From positions 1 through 22,500 of the forward strand of contig JALAAN010000017.1 of assembly GCA_023078555.1 (NCBI GenBank): 22,500 bases of DNA. Direction: 5' to 3'. Made by a program: the position numbers and the translations under genes. The notes under the pieces were generated by a model that saw only the letters and a list, made by a program, of their open reading frames with translations, ran no database searches and had not been told where the DNA came from. Below are positions 19,993 to 22,500 of this stretch, one piece after another. The stretch is from Ulva prolifera. Its lineage: Eukaryota; Chlorophyta; Ulvophyceae; Ulvales; Ulvaceae. Every line of letters begins with the position of its first letter. The first letter of the stretch is position 1.

Positions 19993-22446
19993 TCACCTTT
20001 GATGCGTTGTCCCTTTGCCCACGCCGCGACGCCGGCGGGGCACTCGGCTACGCCGGGATGGCGGGCGCCCCATGCCAGGCGCAGCCGGTCCAGCGTCAGT
20101 TGCAATCTCGACGGCCGCCTCGCCGCGGAACGGCTGGCCGCGCTCCACCCCCCCGGCCAGTGCGAGATGGGCCAGCGCTGCAGAGGACAGACGCGCCGCG
20201 TCTGCTGTGTCCTCACAGTAGTGTCGGAGCCCCATCCCTCCGTGGCGGTGGGGCAGGGTCGCCTGTACGACTTGGGCAGGAGTGAGGGCGGACACTCCCA
20301 TGATGCTGCGGAGGCCGCGGAGCGTGGCGCGCTCAACGGCAGGCAGGTGGTCCCGGATCGCACCCCACGGCGAGTTCCGGAGAAGATGCGCGTCCCGGTG
20401 CTGGAGGCAGTGGTGTAGGATTGACCACTGCGCCTGCGCCGGCAGCGGCAGCTCCATCAGCCTGTCGACCAGGTCCGCCGTGAGCTGGGTGCGCTGCTGC
20501 ACAAATGTCCCGACGAACGCCGGCGTGCCAAGCGGGGTGCCGCACACGACGATCCCGTCCGCCGCAACTGTGGCCTGCAGCTGTGCCGCCACATGGCGCG
20601 CTTTCTCCGGGTCAGCGCAGTACACAACTGTCTTGCCCCGGTTGCATTCGTGCCGCGTGAGGATCGCATTGGCGGCGGACACCACACTGTCTGCTTTGCC
20701 CTGCACGTAGGTGTCATCGTGGCAAGATATCACCAGGGTATCTGGGGCCTGCCGCTGCGCTTCCTGCAGGGTGGGGAGGTATGTGAGCGCGAACAGGAGT
20801 GGCCCCAGAGGGTCCCCCTGGCGCACACCCGCCTCACTGCGGAGCTCCGCGATGGAGCCATCCGGGCGCTGGGCGAGAAGCGGGCTGCTTTGACCGTACA
20901 CCGTGCGGAAGTACGGGAGCAACTGTGGGTGGGACTCCGCCAGCCGCGCCTGCATCGCCTCGCGTGACATCACATTGAACGCGTTCTGCAGATCTGTGGA
21001 CACTGTGACGGTGTTGGGGTCTGCAAAGTCCGGCCGCAAGGCATGGCCGGGGATCTCGGCGCCGCCCGGGATGCCCACGCCGATCTGGAGAGGGGCAAGC
21101 AGAGCGCCCGCGCCCGGTACGCATGCCAGCGCGCAGATGCTTGCCAGGCGGATGAATGCTTCGCCGATCGCGATGGGCCTCGCACCTCCCGATGGCTTTT
21201 CGAGCGCAATAAGGCGCGAAGCCAGCAGGTGCTCAGCGTGAGGGATCCGACCTGCCAGGATGTTGTTGACGAACCGCCGCACAGCTTCGCCTGTGCGCTC
21301 ATCATGGAGGGCGGCGACACGGATGTGCTCGTACGTCCACCCGCTAGGCCCAGCAGCTGTCCCTGTCTTCAGATTGTGGAGGACGGCTTCGAACTGCTCC
21401 GCGTCGATCTGGACGGGCTGCGTCTCGGTGTCGCTCAGCGGCTGCCTGCCGCGTGCGAGAGGTGGGGCTCGCGGGTGCAGGTCCTCGAGCTTGCGGACCG
21501 TGGCCTCGTCGACTTCCATCACGGGGAGTGCGTTGATGCAGCGCAGGCCACGGGCTGGGTTGCCGTTGCGGCAGTGACGCACCATGCGGGCCGCTGTTGC
21601 CTCGTCATCGACTACCTGCGAGGGGGTGCGGCCAGGGTCGAGACCCGCGGCTTGACCCAGTGTCATCGCTCTGCGGGATCGCTGTCTGCGTTCACCCACA
21701 CGAGCAATCGTCCGGCGATCCCGTCCTCTGCTGGCTTTCTTGTCTGCCAGGAGGTCGAGCGGCATGCCGAGCAGCTCGTCGATGCCCGCAAGGATGCTGG
21801 GCGCGTGTCCGCGTTCCACCGCGTCATTCGTGGCGTCAATGGTGTCGGCCACGGCCCCTGCCCATGCTGTCCTGGCCCGCGGCGTCACCGTCTGCGTGAG
21901 GTGGCCTCTCCCGATGGCGGACTGCAGCTGGGGTGGGGCAGGGTCAGGCGTGTGGGGGGGCGGGGGGTCGTCGGCGACGTGGCTGTGCTCTGCAACGTCC
22001 CGCATGTGAGAGTCCATCGCCGGTCCGCCGTGGATCTCGGCGCGCGCGATGTCTGGGGCTATGTCTCCAGGTTCCGGCGGGCGTGCGTGCGCATCCGTTG
22101 GCATTGAGGCTGTCCCTGCGTGCAAGGCCCCGGATAGCGTAGGGGTGCTGGGGCCAGCCTGCTGTGGTAGCGGTGTGCCATGCGAGTGCCATGACGCATG
22201 CGTGCGAGCAGCCTTGTGGACGGGCTCAGGAGCTCCTCGTGTGCCTCCCACCCTCTGAAGTGTGGAACTCTGGTCAGGGCGGGGGCCCCGAATGGCATCT
22301 GTCTCAGGCGTACTGCCCTCGAGCTCACAGTCATGCATGACGACATCAGAGGGCTCCATGGGCAACGGGGCGTCACCTGAGGGGTCATGGCCGCCAGCCG
22401 GGCTGCCCGCGGTCCACTGGTGCACATCATGCGTGTCAGGACCATG
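19993..22446 (-). CDS. reverse transcriptase region of the non-LTR retrotransposon
   Basis: One intact frame of 817 codons between a TGA (22449-22447) and a TGA near 19993. The first ATG is at 22359. Residues counted from the codon at 22425: 1-180 disordered Pro/Ala/His-rich; GTAAGPSGWTYEHIR at 355-369; KPSGGARPIAI at 410-420; motif A TVSTDLQNAFNVM with catalytic Asp 478; motif B AGVRQGDPLGPLLFALT near 532-548; motif C SCHDDTYVQG with Asp 570 and 571 (His-Asp-Asp instead of the usual Ala-Asp-Asp); NRGKTVVYCADPEKA (595-609); GTPLGTPAFVG (629-639, primer-grip position); and a helical thumb ending near 760. All three catalytic Asp are present. After about residue 775 the family sequence (RLAWGARHPG, GVAAWAKGQR) moves to another frame, so the last 35 residues here are out of frame. 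Confidence 0.85.
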   Translation of the reverse strand, partial: HGPDTHDVHQWTAGSPAGGHDPSGDAPLPMEPSDVVMHDCELEGSTPETDAIRGPRPDQSSTLQRVGGTRGAPEPVHKAARTHASWHSHGTPLPQQAGPSTPTLSGALHAGTASMPTDAHARPPEPGDIAPDIARAEIHGGPAMDSHMRDVAEHSHVADDPPPPHTPDPAPPQLQSAIGRGHLTQTVTPRARTAWAGAVADTIDATNDAVERGHAPSILAGIDELLGMPLDLLADKKASRGRDRRTIARVGERRQRSRRAMTLGQAAGLDPGRTPSQVVDDEATAARMVRHCRNGNPARGLRCINALPVMEVDEATVRKLEDLHPRAPPLARGRQPLSDTETQPVQIDAEQFEAVLHNLKTGTAAGPSGWTYEHIRVAALHDERTGEAVRRFVNNILAGRIPHAEHLLASRLIALEKPSGGARPIAIGEAFIRLASICALACVPGAGALLAPLQIGVGIPGGAEIPGHALRPDFADPNTVTVSTDLQNAFNVMSREAMQARLAESHPQLLPYFRTVYGQSSPLLAQRPDGSIAELRSEAGVRQGDPLGPLLFALTYLPTLQEAQRQAPDTLVISCHDDTYVQGKADSVVSAANAILTRHECNRGKTVVYCADPEKARHVAAQLQATVAADGIVVCGTPLGTPAFVGTFVQQRTQLTADLVDRLMELPLPAQAQWSILHHCLQHRDAHLLRNSPWGAIRDHLPAVERATLRGLRSIMGVSALTPAQVVQATLPHRHGGMGLRHYCEDTADAARLSSAALAHLALAGGVERGQPFRGEAAVEIATDAGPAAPGMGRPPSRRSRVPRRRRGVGKGTTHQR

Positions 22447-22500
22447 TCATTGCGGGCAGCCGGCTGTTCCAGCGGCCCGGTGGTGCCTCCACTACCGCCC

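Larger units (their letters stand above)
17933..22500 (-). mobile_element. non-LTR retrotransposon (reverse transcriptase, CCHC knuckle, restriction-like endonuclease type), 5' end outside window
   Basis: Reads leftward. In order: an N-terminal Pro/Ala/His-rich region, a reverse transcriptase, a Cys-Cys-His-Cys knuckle, a Pro/Ala-rich linker, a domain with the pattern of restriction-like (PD-(D/E)XK) nucleases, a GT-rich 3' untranslated region and a short conserved tail. RT followed by a knuckle and then a C-terminal endonuclease is the R2-like order. No long terminal repeats, integrase or apurinic-type endonuclease were seen. The reverse-transcriptase part is one intact frame, while the 3' coding half has frame breaks, so this copy is probably inactive or mis-sequenced. 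The exact clade is not assigned. Confidence 0.78.

Noticed and set aside
1..22500. tRNA, rRNA or other structured RNA genes
   Set aside because: No cloverleaf with a GGTTCGA-type arm and no rRNA-like block was recognised on either strand by eye; a covariance-model search would be needed to exclude small RNAs.

Overview
This window looks like nuclear DNA of a GC-rich, flagellated unicellular eukaryote, most likely a green (chlorophyte-type) alga. The genes are split by short GT-AG introns. Most donors read GTGCG and most acceptors TGCAG. Recognisable products are eukaryotic: a Sen1/senataxin-type helicase, the pre-40S factor RRP12, a YqgF/RuvX-fold nuclease and a dynein-light-chain-like thioredoxin. 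The right end is a non-LTR retrotransposon. The lineage is inferred from splice signals and gene content, not proven.

Layout. 1-182: edge of a possible minus-strand gene running off the left side. 183-3492: no convincing gene, but many GCATGC palindromes, a 16-bp tandem duplication and a hairpin-like inverted repeat. 3493-9170 (minus): Sen1-like SF1 helicase in about 11 exons; all main motifs are present and splice phases agree at nearly every junction. 9171-9626: compact region between divergent genes. 9627-15195 (plus): RRP12-like HEAT-repeat protein in 8 exons; frames are clean to about 11.69 kb, then broken repeatedly. 15703-16591 (plus): YqgF/RuvX-like nuclease with very short introns. 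16643-17059 (minus): thioredoxin-fold protein with an intact WCGPC site, convergent with the nuclease. 17933-22500 (minus): non-LTR retrotransposon, 3' end at about 17933 and 5' end beyond the window. Its single polyprotein has a reverse transcriptase, then a Cys-Cys-His-Cys knuckle, then a restriction-like endonuclease-type domain.

How the parts fit. Three host genes have RNA-processing or ribosome-related roles: Sen1 (R-loops, termination of non-coding RNA), RRP12 (40S maturation and export) and YqgF (rRNA processing in bacteria). No operon logic is implied. The most interesting structural observation links the retrotransposon to the helicase. The last 63 bp of the retrotransposon recur (61/63 identical) inside the last helicase intron, bounded by perfect 21-bp direct repeats. 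This is what a severely 5'-truncated retrotransposition event with a target-site duplication would leave.

Limits. Splice sites were assigned by eye from phase, motif and family knowledge. Single-base frame breaks cluster between about 11.69 and 20.1 kb. They may be assembly errors or real decay, and the sequence alone cannot decide.
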